A DNA stretch of 32,786 nucleotides from NCBI GenBank assembly GCA_019683875.1, contig JADGHN010000003.1, positions 1 to 32,786 of the forward strand. Direction: 5' to 3'. Under the pieces are notes generated by a model, which saw nothing but the letters and a program-made list of their open reading frames with translations, was not told the origin of the DNA and searched no databases. The translations under genes and the position numbers were made by a program. The stretch is from Clostridia bacterium (GTDB lineage Bacteria; Bacillota; Sulfobacillia; RBS10-35; Bu92). Shown piece by piece: positions 15,205 through 24,377 of this stretch (positions are counted from its first letter, which is position 1; every line of letters starts with the position of its first letter).

Positions 15205-16569
15205 ATGGAGTTCCGCCTGCCCGACCTGGGCGAAGGCATGGCCGAAGCGGAGATCGTGCGCTGGCTCGTCAAGGAGGGCGAGCGGGTCGGCGAGGACGAG
15301 CCGCTCGTGGAGGTGGAGACCGACAAGGCCCTCGTGCAGATCCCGTCGCCGGCGGCCGGTCGTCTCGCGCGCCAGGGCGCGCCGGAGGGGGCCCGCCTGG
15401 CCGTCGGCGAGGTGCTGGCGGTGATCGAGACGGAGGCCGGCGAGACGGACGCCGGGGAGCGTGCGGCGCGCGCCGCGGGGACGCCGGCGGCAGCCGGCGC
15501 TGAACGGCAGGCGGCGGCGGAGGCGCCCGCGCCCGCGCCCGATTCCCCGGACGCCGGCGCCATCGTGGGCAACCTCGACCGCCCGGGCACCCTGCTGGTC
15601 GAGGACGTGCCCGCGTCATCCCCCAGCCCGCGCCGGCGCGCGCCGGCGTCGCCCGCCACGCGCCGCCTGGCACGGGAACTGGGCGTCGACCTCGCCCGGC
15701 TGCACGGCACCGGGCCGGGCGGTCGCGTGACGGCGGAGGACGTCCGCACCGCCGCGGCCGCGGCGCGTGCGGGCGCGGCGGCAGCTCGGCCGGCGGCCGC
15801 CGCGGCGGCGCCCATGCCGCCGCTCCCGCCCGCGTTCGGGCAGCGCCTGCCGCTCCGAGGGCTGCGGCGGCGCATCGCCGAGCACATGTCCCGGGCCCAC
15901 CGCCTCGTGCCGCAGGTCACGCACGTCGAGGAAATCGACGTGACCGAGCTGGTGCGCCTGCGCAAGAGCCTGAACGAGTGGCTTGCCCTGGAGCGCGAGC
16001 GCGGCGGTGCGCACGGACTGCCGGAGCGCCTCAGCTACCTGCCGTTCGTCGCGGCGGCCGCCGTGCAGGCGCTGCGCCGCCACCCGACGCTCAACGCCTC
16101 GCTGGACGAGGAACGGGAGGAAATCGTCGTCCACCCGCACATCCACCTCGGCATCGCCGTCGACACGCCGGACGGCCTCCTCGTGCCCGTCCTGAGGCAC
16201 GCCGAGCGAATGACGGTCGCGGATTTCGCCGCCCGCCTCCCGGCGCTGGCCGCGGGCGCGCGCGCCCGCACGCTGGCGCCCGAGGAGCTTCGCGGCAGCA
16301 CGTTCACGATCACCAGCGCCGGATCGATCGGCGGCCTCTTCGCCACGCCGATCGTGAACCACCCCGAGGTCGCGATTCTCGGCGTGCACCGGATCGTGGC
16401 GCGGCCGGCCGTCGTCGACGGGAAGATCGAGGTACGGGACATGATGTACGTGTCGTTGTCGTTCGACCATCGCGTGCTCGACGGCGCCGAGGCCGCGCGT
16501 TTCACCAACGACCTCGCGGACATTCTCAGCCGGCCCGCGGCGCTGCTGTGGCCGCGGCCGACCGCCTAG
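15205..16569 (+). CDS. Dihydrolipoamide acyltransferase (E2) of the 2-oxoacid dehydrogenase complex
   Basis: The 454-residue core enzyme that moves the acyl group from lipoate to CoA. Domains in order: one lipoyl domain with the modified lysine K41 in VETDKALVQIPSP; an Ala/Pro-rich linker; a peripheral-subunit-binding domain at about 148-180 (ATRRLARELGVDLARLHGTGPGGRVTAEDV in two parts); a second Ala/Pro linker; and the catalytic domain ending in H422-R-V-L-D426-G, the acetyltransferase signature. ATG 15205 follows GGGGGT. A 66-base gap separates it from E1-beta. No E3 dihydrolipoamide dehydrogenase gene follows, so E3 must be encoded elsewhere. Confidence 0.95.
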   Translation: MEFRLPDLGEGMAEAEIVRWLVKEGERVGEDEPLVEVETDKALVQIPSPAAGRLARQGAPEGARLAVGEVLAVIETEAGETDAGERAARAAGTPAAAGAERQAAAEAPAPAPDSPDAGAIVGNLDRPGTLLVEDVPASSPSPRRRAPASPATRRLARELGVDLARLHGTGPGGRVTAEDVRTAAAAARAGAAAARPAAAAAAPMPPLPPAFGQRLPLRGLRRRIAEHMSRAHRLVPQVTHVEEIDVTELVRLRKSLNEWLALERERGGAHGLPERLSYLPFVAAAAVQALRRHPTLNASLDEEREEIVVHPHIHLGIAVDTPDGLLVPVLRHAERMTVADFAARLPALAAGARARTLAPEELRGSTFTITSAGSIGGLFATPIVNHPEVAILGVHRIVARPAVVDGKIEVRDMMYVSLSFDHRVLDGAEAARFTNDLADILSRPAALLWPRPTA

Positions 16570-16580
16570 GGAGGCTCGCC

Positions 16581-16964
16581 ATGCCTGCGCCGCGCTGCAC
16601 GGAGGTCTCGCTGGACGCCGCGCCGCCGGAGGTTCGCGAGGCGGCAAAGCGACATCTCGGCGAGCCCGGGCTTCACCGCGTGGCGACCCGCGCCGGCACG
16701 TACTGGCTCGTGTGCCTCGGCGCGCAGCCCACCGCCGGTCACCGGCTGACGTTGGGCAGCGTCGAGCCAGCGGGCGAGCGCTGGAGCGTGCGAATCCGCC
16801 ACGAGCCGCCCGCGCCGGGCGCCGCGCACGCGCAGGTCATCACCTATCCCCACCTGCTGTTTCACGTCGACCAGGACGAGGTGGACGTGCTGCTCGAGGA
16901 ACCCGCGGGAACGCGGCGCCTCTCCCCGGCACCCGTGGGCGACGGCGAGGCGGACAACGCCTGA
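16581..16964 (+). CDS. Small protein with a PrcB-like C-terminal domain
   Basis: A 127-residue protein starting at ATG 16581, six bases after GGGAGG, and 11 bases after the E2 stop, so it belongs to the dehydrogenase operon. YWLVCLGAQPTAGHRLTL, VRIRHEPPAPGAAHAQVITYP and LLFHVDQDEVDVLLEE match the pattern of the PrcB C-terminal domain (known from a spirochaete protease-complex subunit): a GxxPTxG loop, a central P.PG turn and a TYP-h-h-h strand. There is no signal peptide or membrane helix, unlike many family members that are exported. Its role beside E2 is unknown. Family assignment is from motif memory and moderately sure. Confidence 0.65.
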   Translation: MPAPRCTEVSLDAAPPEVREAAKRHLGEPGLHRVATRAGTYWLVCLGAQPTAGHRLTLGSVEPAGERWSVRIRHEPPAPGAAHAQVITYPHLLFHVDQDEVDVLLEEPAGTRRLSPAPVGDGEADNA

Positions 16965-16976
16965 CGGCCGCGCCCG

Positions 16977-18053
16977 TCACTGCGGCGTCCGAATCCGCTT
17001 GAGGCGGAACGTGCGCTCGATCCGCTCCTCCACAAGCCGGTCGGCGGCCTCGCTCGTGGGGATGCCGAGCTCCGCCGAGCGCTGGAAGATCGCGAGAAGG
17101 ATGTCGTAGATCGCCCTCGTCTTGTGCCGCACGCGCTCCGGATTGGGCCCGCGCGGGTGAAGCTCGTCGGCGACCTGGATCAGGCCGCCGGCGTTGATGA
17201 TGTAGTCCGGCGCGTAGAGAATGCCGCGCCGGTGCAGCTCGCGCCCGTGGCGCTCCTCCGCCAGCTGGTTGTTCGCGGAGCCGGCGACGGCGCGGCACCT
17301 GAGGCGCGGGATCGTCTCGTCGTTGAGGACGCCGCCCAGCGCGCAGGGAGCGAAGATATCGCACGGCACGGCGAAGATCGCGTCCGGGTCGACGACCTCC
17401 GCCCCCGTCTCCGCCGCGACCCGCTCCACGGCCTCCCCGTCGACGTCCGTGACGACGAGCCGGGCACCCGCCTCCGCCAGTTCCCTCGCGAGCTTGGCGC
17501 CCACCTTGCCCACGCCCTGGATGGCCACAGTCCGGCCGGCAAGATCGTCCGCGCCCCAGAGATGGCGCGCCACGGCGCGCATGCCCATGTACACGCCGTA
17601 CGCCGTCGGCACGGAGCTGTCGCCGGAGCCGCCGTACTCCTGCGGTAGGCCCACGATGTACCGGCTCTCCCGCGCGCTGTGCACGAAGTCTTCCGGGTAG
17701 GTGCCGACGTCCGTGCCCGTGTAGAGCCGGCCGCGCAGCCCCTCGACAAAGCGCCCGAGCGCGCGCATCAGCTCGGGCGTCTTGTCGCGGTGCGGATCGC
17801 CGATCACCACGCACTTGGCACCGCCGAAGTCGACGTCGACGGCGGTCGACTTGTAGGTCATGCCCCGCGAGAGGCGCAGCGCGTCCGTGAGCGCCGCCTC
17901 CTCGTTGGGGTACGGCAGCATGCGGGTCCCGCCCAGCCCGGGCCCGCGCGTCGTGTCGTGGAACGCGATGATCGCCTTCAGGCCGGTGTCGGGGTCGTGA
18001 CAAAAGACGACCTGCTCGTGACCCATCTCCTCCATGCGTTCAAAGACGCCCAT
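16977..18053 (-). CDS. Leucine (branched-chain amino acid) dehydrogenase
   Basis: NAD-dependent reversible deamination of Leu, Val and Ile to 2-oxoacids. The 358-residue protein aligns without gaps at the N-terminus with Bacillus leucine dehydrogenases: GLGGTRMLPY (39-48), K68 in MTYKSTAV and catalytic K80 in FGGAKCVVIGDP. The NAD domain has TVAIQGVGKVGAKLA, followed by CALGGVLNDETIP, AVAGSANNQLAE and YAPDYIINAGGLI. The motif just before K80 reads GGAK where GGGK is usual. The start at 18053 has GGAGGGTG inside the end of the upstream aldehyde dehydrogenase gene, three bases away. Phenylalanine or valine dehydrogenase activity cannot be excluded by sequence alone. It converges on the 2-oxoacid dehydrogenase operon. 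Confidence 0.9.
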   Translation of the reverse strand: MGVFERMEEMGHEQVVFCHDPDTGLKAIIAFHDTTRGPGLGGTRMLPYPNEEAALTDALRLSRGMTYKSTAVDVDFGGAKCVVIGDPHRDKTPELMRALGRFVEGLRGRLYTGTDVGTYPEDFVHSARESRYIVGLPQEYGGSGDSSVPTAYGVYMGMRAVARHLWGADDLAGRTVAIQGVGKVGAKLARELAEAGARLVVTDVDGEAVERVAAETGAEVVDPDAIFAVPCDIFAPCALGGVLNDETIPRLRCRAVAGSANNQLAEERHGRELHRRGILYAPDYIINAGGLIQVADELHPRGPNPERVRHKTRAIYDILLAIFQRSAELGIPTSEAADRLVEERIERTFRLKRIRTPQ

Positions 18054-18056
18054 GCC

Positions 18057-19523
18057 TCACACCCTCCAGGGTTGGACCGGCCGGCTGCTGGTGAGCACCG
18101 TGACGCTCTTCACTTCCGTGTAGAGCTCCAGCGCTTCGAGGCCGAGCTCGCGGCCGAAGCCGGACTGCTTGTAGCCCCCGAACGCCTGGCCCGGGAAGGC
18201 GGTGAACGGGTGGTTGACGGTGACGACGCCCGCGCGGAGCGCGGCCGCCACCCGGTGCGCGCGTGCGGCGTCCTGCGTCCAGACGGTCGCGGCCAGGCCG
18301 TAGCGCGTGCGGTTGGCCTGGGCGATGGCGTCGGCCTCGTCCTCGAACGGGATGATCGCCACGACGGGGCCGAAGATCTCCTCCTGGGCGACCGTCATGT
18401 CGTTCGTGACGTCCGCGAGCACGGTGGGCCGGTAGAAGTGGCCGCGGGCCAGCGCCGGATCCTCCGGCCGCCCGCCGCCGGTCGCCAGGCGGGCGCCCTC
18501 CTCCACGCCTTTCCGCACGTACCCGTCGACCCGCTTCCAGTGGGCCTCGCTGATCAGCGCGCCGATGTGCGTCTCCGGGTTCATCGGGTCCCCGACCTTC
18601 AGCTTCGCGGCCTTTTCCGTGAAGGCGGCGACGAACGCGTCGTAGCGGGACTTCTCGACGAAAATGCGGGAGCGCGCCTCGCAGGATTCGCCGCCGGACG
18701 TGAAGATCGCCCACAGCGAGCCCTGTACGGCGGCGTCGAAGTCGGCGTCGGCAAAGACGATGTTCGGCGACTTGCCGCCGAGCTCCAGGGACACCCGCTT
18801 GATGCCGTCCGCGGCGAGCTTCATGATCTCCCGGCCGGTGGCCGTCTCGCCGGTGAAGGCGACCTTGTCGACGCCGGGGTGCGCGGCGAGGTAGGCGCCG
18901 ATCGTCGACCCCGGACCCGTGACGATGTTCACCACGCCGTCGGGGATGCCGGCTTCCTGGATCAGCTCGCCGAGGCGTAGGGCGGTGAGCGGCGTGGCGC
19001 TCGCGGGTTTCAACACGACGGTGCAGCCGGCGGCGAGCGCCGGCGCGAGCTTCCAGGCGGTCATCATCAGCGGGTAGTTCCACGGCACGATCTGCGCGCA
19101 GACCCCGACGGGCTCCCGCAGCGTGTAGTGCAGGAGGTACGGCGCGGCCGGCGTGGTGTGGCCGAAGATCTTGTCCGCCGCGCCAGCGAAGTACTCGAAG
19201 TCCTCGATCGCCTGGTTGACCTCTCCCTGCACCCCGGTGATCGCCTTGCCATCGTTCTGCACTTCGAGCTTGACGAGCTCGTCGAAGTGGTCGCGCATCA
19301 GCTGGGCGAGCTTCCACAGCGCCCGCGCGCGGGCCGACGGCCGCGCGCTCCACTTGCCCTCGAACGCCGCGCGCGCCGCGGCGACGGCGCGGTCGACGTC
19401 CTCCTGCGTGGCCTGCGCGACATGGGCGATCGTCTCGCCGGTGGCCGGGTTGAAGGTGGGAAACGTCTCGCCGCCCGAGCCCTCCGCCCACTGCCCGCCG
19501 ATCCACATCTTCTTGACGTCCAT
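18057..19523 (-). CDS. NAD(P)-dependent aldehyde dehydrogenase
   Basis: Oxidises an aldehyde to its acid. The 488-residue chain is a complete class-I type aldehyde dehydrogenase. WIGGQWAEG opens the fold; PWNYPLMMTAWKLAPALAAGCTVVLKPA (in two parts), FTGETATG, the general base E247 in SLELGGKSPN and the nucleophile C281 in GGESCEAR are intact, and EEIFGPVV and NHPFTAFPGQAFGGYKQSGFGRELG (in two parts) close it. The start at 19523 is the only sensible Met, with a G-rich site before it. Operon position between leucine dehydrogenase and thiolase suggests an aldehyde from amino-acid or acyl-CoA catabolism. The exact substrate is unknown. Confidence 0.93.
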   Translation of the reverse strand: MDVKKMWIGGQWAEGSGGETFPTFNPATGETIAHVAQATQEDVDRAVAAARAAFEGKWSARPSARARALWKLAQLMRDHFDELVKLEVQNDGKAITGVQGEVNQAIEDFEYFAGAADKIFGHTTPAAPYLLHYTLREPVGVCAQIVPWNYPLMMTAWKLAPALAAGCTVVLKPASATPLTALRLGELIQEAGIPDGVVNIVTGPGSTIGAYLAAHPGVDKVAFTGETATGREIMKLAADGIKRVSLELGGKSPNIVFADADFDAAVQGSLWAIFTSGGESCEARSRIFVEKSRYDAFVAAFTEKAAKLKVGDPMNPETHIGALISEAHWKRVDGYVRKGVEEGARLATGGGRPEDPALARGHFYRPTVLADVTNDMTVAQEEIFGPVVAIIPFEDEADAIAQANRTRYGLAATVWTQDAARAHRVAAALRAGVVTVNHPFTAFPGQAFGGYKQSGFGRELGLEALELYTEVKSVTVLTSSRPVQPWRV

Positions 19524-19538
19524 CCTGCGACCCCCTTG

Positions 19539-20752
<1,214 letters not shown>

Positions 20753-20756
<4 letters not shown>

Positions 20757-21538
20757 CGCCGTTCGAACCTCGGCGCCCGCTTCTCGACGAACGCCGCCAT
20801 GCCCTCGTGATGGTCGCGGCTGCGGCCGGCGGCCTCCTGAAGCTGCGCCTCGTACTCCAGGGCTTCCTCAAGCGTGTGCGTCGCGCCGTACTCCATCGCC
20901 CGCTTGATGAGGCCGATGCTGTAGGGTCCGCGCGCGAGCTGCGCGGCCCACGCGCGCGCCTGCTCCATGAGTTCCTCCTGCGGCACGACGCGGTGGAAGA
21001 CGCCGAGCTGCAGCGCCTCCTCCGCCGTGATGCGCCGGCCCGTGAGGGCCCACTCCATGGCGCGGGAGAAGCCGACCATGCGCGTCAGGAAGTACGTCGC
21101 GCCCGAGTCCGGCACGAGGCCGACGTTCACGAACGCCTCGACCAGCGACGCCTGCTCCGAGGCGATGCGCAGGTCCGCGGCCAGCGCCAGGCTGGCGCCG
21201 GCGCCTGCGGCCACGCCGTTGACGGCGGCCAGCACCGGCTTGGGCAGCGACTTCAGCGCGAGAATGATCGGGTTGTACCGCCGGCGAAGGACGTCGCCCA
21301 GGTTGGCCCTGCCCTGCTCCACGGCTTCCAGCTGGCCCTTCAGGTCCTCCCCGGCGCAGAAGGCGCGTCCCGCGCCGGTGAGGAGCACCGCCCCGACCGA
21401 TTCGTCCTTGCCCGCCTGGCGGATGCGGTCCAGAAGCGCGAAGCCGAGCTCGTCGTTGACGGCGTTCAGGACCTCCGGCCGGTTCAAGGTGATGACGGCG
21501 ACGCCGTCTTCCACCTGGTAGAGGACCGTGTCCGACAT
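20753..21538 (-). CDS. Enoyl-CoA hydratase/isomerase, PaaG-like
   Basis: A crotonase-fold enzyme of 261 residues acting on an acyl-CoA thioester. The oxyanion hole is formed by CAGEDL (61-66) and [20 protein letters not shown]. It lacks the second hydratase glutamate and instead has D144 in [17 protein letters not shown], together with [22 protein letters not shown]. This pattern matches PaaG, the 1,2-epoxyphenylacetyl-CoA (oxepin-CoA forming) isomerase, and related delta3-delta2 isomerases. The start at 21538 follows AAGGGGAAC. The stop overlaps the thiolase start, so the two should be co-translated. A general unsaturated-acyl isomerase role is an equal alternative. Confidence 0.87.
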
Positions 21539-21551
21539 ACCGTTCCCCTTT

Positions 21552-22352
21552 CTACCGGCCGCGGAACTGCGGCGGCCGTTTTTCCATGAAGGCGCGCATG
21601 CCCTCTTTCTGGTCTTCCGTCGCGAAGAGGAGGTAGAAGTTGCGGCGTTCGTACGCGAGGCCCTCGGTGAGCGTCGTCTCGAACGCGCGGTTGACGGCGT
21701 CCTTTCCCAGGCGGACGGCCAGCGGGGGCCGCTCGGCGATGCGCTGCGCCAGCCGCAGCGCCTCGTCGAGCAGCACCTCCGGAGCCACCACGCGGCTGAC
21801 GAGGCCGAGTTCGAGCGCGCGGCGCGCGGGGATCGGGTCGCCGGTGAGGATCATCTCCATGGCCGCCGACTTGCCCACGGCGCGCGTAAGGCGCTGCGTG
21901 CCGCCGGCGCCCGGGATCACGCCGATGGCGATTTCCGGCTGGCCGAAGGTGGCCGTCTCCGCGGCGATGATGATGTCGCACATCATCGCCAGCTCGCAGC
22001 CGCCTCCCAGCGCGAACCCGTTGACGGCCGCGATGATCGGCTTGTGGATGAGGCGGATGGCGTCCCACGTGGCGAAGCGGTCCTCGAGCTCCATGTCCAC
22101 GACGGTCCGCTCGGCCATCTCCTTGATGTCGGCGCCGGCCGCGAACGCCCGTCCGTTGCCGGTCAGCACGATGGCGCGGACGGCGTCGTCCTGGTCGAGG
22201 CGGCGGAGCGCGTCCAGCAGCTCCTCCATGAGCTGCGCGTTCAGGGCGTTCAGCGCCTGCGGCCGGTTCAGCCGCACGAGGGCGACGGCGCCGCGGTCTT
22301 CAACCTGGATCGTCTGGTACGTGCGATGCCAAGCCCGTTCGGGCTCGCTCAT
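21552..22352 (-). CDS. Enoyl-CoA hydratase, PaaF/crotonase type
   Basis: The 266-residue hydratase adds water to trans-2-enoyl-CoA. Both catalytic glutamates are present with the usual 20-residue spacing: E120 in ALGGGCELAMMCD and E140 in FGQPEIAIGVIPGAGGTQRL. The oxyanion segment AAGADIKEM is at 71-79. ATG 22352 follows GGAGGG. It lies 13 bases upstream of the PaaG-like gene, giving a hydratase-isomerase-thiolase set in one operon. Confidence 0.93.
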   Translation of the reverse strand: MSEPERAWHRTYQTIQVEDRGAVALVRLNRPQALNALNAQLMEELLDALRRLDQDDAVRAIVLTGNGRAFAAGADIKEMAERTVVDMELEDRFATWDAIRLIHKPIIAAVNGFALGGGCELAMMCDIIIAAETATFGQPEIAIGVIPGAGGTQRLTRAVGKSAAMEMILTGDPIPARRALELGLVSRVVAPEVLLDEALRLAQRIAERPPLAVRLGKDAVNRAFETTLTEGLAYERRNFYLLFATEDQKEGMRAFMEKRPPQFRGR

Positions 22353-22368
22353 GTTGAGTCCCTCCAGC

Positions 22369-22674
22369 CTACTCGTCCACTTCGGCGATCGACATGGAAA
22401 CGATGCCCTTGGCGAACGACATGAGGTTCTTCGCGGCTTCCCGCGACGGTTCCGAGGCCATGGAGGCGTTCAAGGCGTCCATCGAGTCGAAGTACAGCTC
22501 GGCCATGCGGTAGTACGGAGGGTCTCCGCCGCCCGGGACGCCGGTGAAACGGGAGAGCTCCATGCGGCGCAGGCCGGGCATCTGCCGCGCCAACGGCAGG
22601 TGCGTTTCCCGGTAGAGGCGCTCGAATTCTTCGGGGTCCTCGGGCCGCTTGAACATCACGACGAGCTTGACCAC
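22369..22674 (-). CDS. EthD-domain protein
   Basis: A 101-residue dimeric alpha/beta-barrel-type protein. VKLVVMFKRPEDPEEFERLYRETHLPLARQMPGL (in two parts), then YYRMAELYFDSMDALNASMASEPSREAAKN fit the EthD/DUF1330-like ferredoxin fold, which is often found next to catabolic oxidoreductases with unclear function. The start is taken as GTG 22674, after GGCGGAG; the frame is open well upstream but that part has no domain-like sequence and overlaps the methyltransferase gene. It is the first gene of the catabolic operon. A role in substrate handling is only an inference. Confidence 0.83.
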   Translation of the reverse strand: MVKLVVMFKRPEDPEEFERLYRETHLPLARQMPGLRRMELSRFTGVPGGGDPPYYRMAELYFDSMDALNASMASEPSREAAKNLMSFAKGIVSMSIAEVDE

Positions 22675-22841
22675 GCGTGGCTCCGCCTTTCCGCTGGGAA
22701 CTGGGAATGGCACGCGAACGGCACCTGTCCGCGCCCATGAGCCGGTTGCAGGCACCGCGGCAACTGACTTCGACACCGGCGGCGTTCGACCTTCTCGCTT
22801 CTGGGCGGGGCAGGCGGTGGACGGCGCGCGGGAGCTGCGCC

Positions 22842-24068
22842 TTAGGCGTCCCAGCGCGGCCCGAAGGGCAGGCGTCGAACCGCAGGCGGGTACAACTGAA
22901 CGTGGTAGACGTGCTCCGCGCGTGTGGAGGTCCACGAGAAGAGCGGCGGCCGGCCGGCCGCGACAGGCTCGGACGCTGCGTCTTCGCCGGCCGGGCGCAC
23001 GGTCACGCGGAAACGCTCCAGCGGCGGCCGGCCCGCGCGCACCCAGCGTTCGATGGCGTCCTCGAGCTCCGCGACCGGCGGGCGCGGGCCCCACACGCGG
23101 ATGCCGCCGTCGCGGCCGAGGGCGACGCCGCTCGCCGCATCGCGGACAACCCCCGCCAGTTCCGGCGGGTGGGCGAAAAACGACCTCTCGCCGAACGCCA
23201 GCGCGAGCCAGAACCTGAGGCCGCGCCAACCCACGGCATCGGGCCGCCCGCGAAGCGCGACGCAACAGCGGTCGGCAAACGCGGCCACGGCGCGCTCCCA
23301 GGCGGCGCGCTGGCCGGCGGCGTCCAGGGCCGGCGCGGCGACTCGCGTTCCGGCGCGCGCTTCGACCGCGCCTTCCGCGCGCAGTCCGGGCGGCGCCGGC
23401 GCCGGCGCGGCGTCGCCGTCCAGCCAGGCGACGGCCTGCCATCCGAACGGCCGGCGCTCCAGCACGGCGACGAGCGACTGCAGCGGCGATGCCAGCGCGA
23501 GCGGCAGGGCCAGGCGACCGCGCTGCGGCACCCGCGCGTCCCATGAGGCGGGGAAGTCGGCCACCGCGCCCTGCACGAGGATGCGGTCGACGTCCGGTCC
23601 CGAGGGGAGCAGGTGCCACGCGTCGTCGTCCAGGACGCGGACGTCCGAGCCGATCGACGCCAACCGGCGCCGCACCCACTCGCGCGCTGCGGCGTCGGGC
23701 TCCAGCACGTACACCGTTCCGGCCGGGCCGACGAGCGTTTCCAGCAGGGCCGCGGCGTACCCGGAACCGGCGCCGACGACCAAGACCGCCTGGCCCGGGG
23801 CGACTTCCAGCGTCTCGATCACGCGAGCCAGTTGCGACGGGCGCGACGCCGTCGCAAGGCGCGCGCCGGCCGCGTCGCGGATGGTCAGCGGCACGTCGCG
23901 ATAGGCATACGGCGCGAGAGAGGCCGGCAGGAAGACGTGCCTTGGCACGTACGCGAACGCGCGCGCCACCGGCTGGCTGCGCAGCGCGCCGCTCGCGATC
24001 ATGCGGCGGACGAGGGCGTACCGCTCGCGCCGGTACGCCCGCAGGGCGTCATGCGGGACCGTGGCCAT
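22842..24068 (-). CDS. Protein-L-isoaspartate O-methyltransferase-like protein with long C-terminal extension
   Basis: Residues 1 to about 210 form a SAM-dependent methyltransferase of the PCMT family: VPRHVFLP (41-48), AYRDVPLTI (55-63) and SAM motif I VLVVGAGSGYAAALLE (95-110). The usual TISQP substrate signature is changed to TASRPSQLARVIE, and the post-I acidic residue is in VLEPDA. The remaining 190 residues have no family that I recognise and contain WRGLRFWLALAFGERSFFAHPPE and LFSWTSTRAEHVYHVQLYPP. The total of 408 is about twice that of a canonical Pcm. ATG 24068 follows GGGAGGGGG. It could repair isoaspartyl damage, or modify a dedicated peptide or protein as PCMT relatives in RiPP clusters do, but no precursor gene is visible. 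Confidence 0.85.
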   Translation of the reverse strand: MATVPHDALRAYRRERYALVRRMIASGALRSQPVARAFAYVPRHVFLPASLAPYAYRDVPLTIRDAAGARLATASRPSQLARVIETLEVAPGQAVLVVGAGSGYAAALLETLVGPAGTVYVLEPDAAAREWVRRRLASIGSDVRVLDDDAWHLLPSGPDVDRILVQGAVADFPASWDARVPQRGRLALPLALASPLQSLVAVLERRPFGWQAVAWLDGDAAPAPAPPGLRAEGAVEARAGTRVAAPALDAAGQRAAWERAVAAFADRCCVALRGRPDAVGWRGLRFWLALAFGERSFFAHPPELAGVVRDAASGVALGRDGGIRVWGPRPPVAELEDAIERWVRAGRPPLERFRVTVRPAGEDAASEPVAAGRPPLFSWTSTRAEHVYHVQLYPPAVRRLPFGPRWDA

Positions 24069-24377
24069 CGCCCCCTCCCAGCGCGCGATCCATCCGACCA
24101 CGCAAGTTCCCACGGCGCCCGGCCCGACCAGGCGCCGGAGACAATGACTCAACCAGGATAGCAAGCTCCGCCGGCTTCCGCGACACCGCCCGGGGGTTCC
24201 GGCCAGGCGCCTGAAGGGCGTCCATGGATCGGGCGATCATGGAGCCGCGAAACCACGGGAACCACGCGTCGACGGCGCCGTCGGGAATCCGCGCGGCCGC
24301 GCCGGGATCCTGCGCGCGCGCCCCCCGTTCCCACGGCCCGTCACTTCTGTTTTGATCGTATTGAGGGGGTCCAGCGA
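24069..24377. other. Gene-free divergent region
   Basis: 309 bases between the methyltransferase and NamA starts. Apart from the extended -10 for the methyltransferase at 24155-24163 and the GAGGGGG ribosome site at 24363-24369, I see GC-rich sequence without tRNA, terminator or convincing small gene. A minus-strand open frame here (24049-24387) lacks a ribosome site and domain features. Confidence 0.5.
24155..24163 (-). promoter_or_regulatory. Extended -10 for the methyltransferase gene
   Basis: The minus strand reads TGCTATCCT (plus 24163-24155), an extended -10 with TATCCT. It predicts a start near 24148 and a leader of about 80 bases. No -35 matching consensus lies 16-18 bases upstream. 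Confidence 0.4.
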
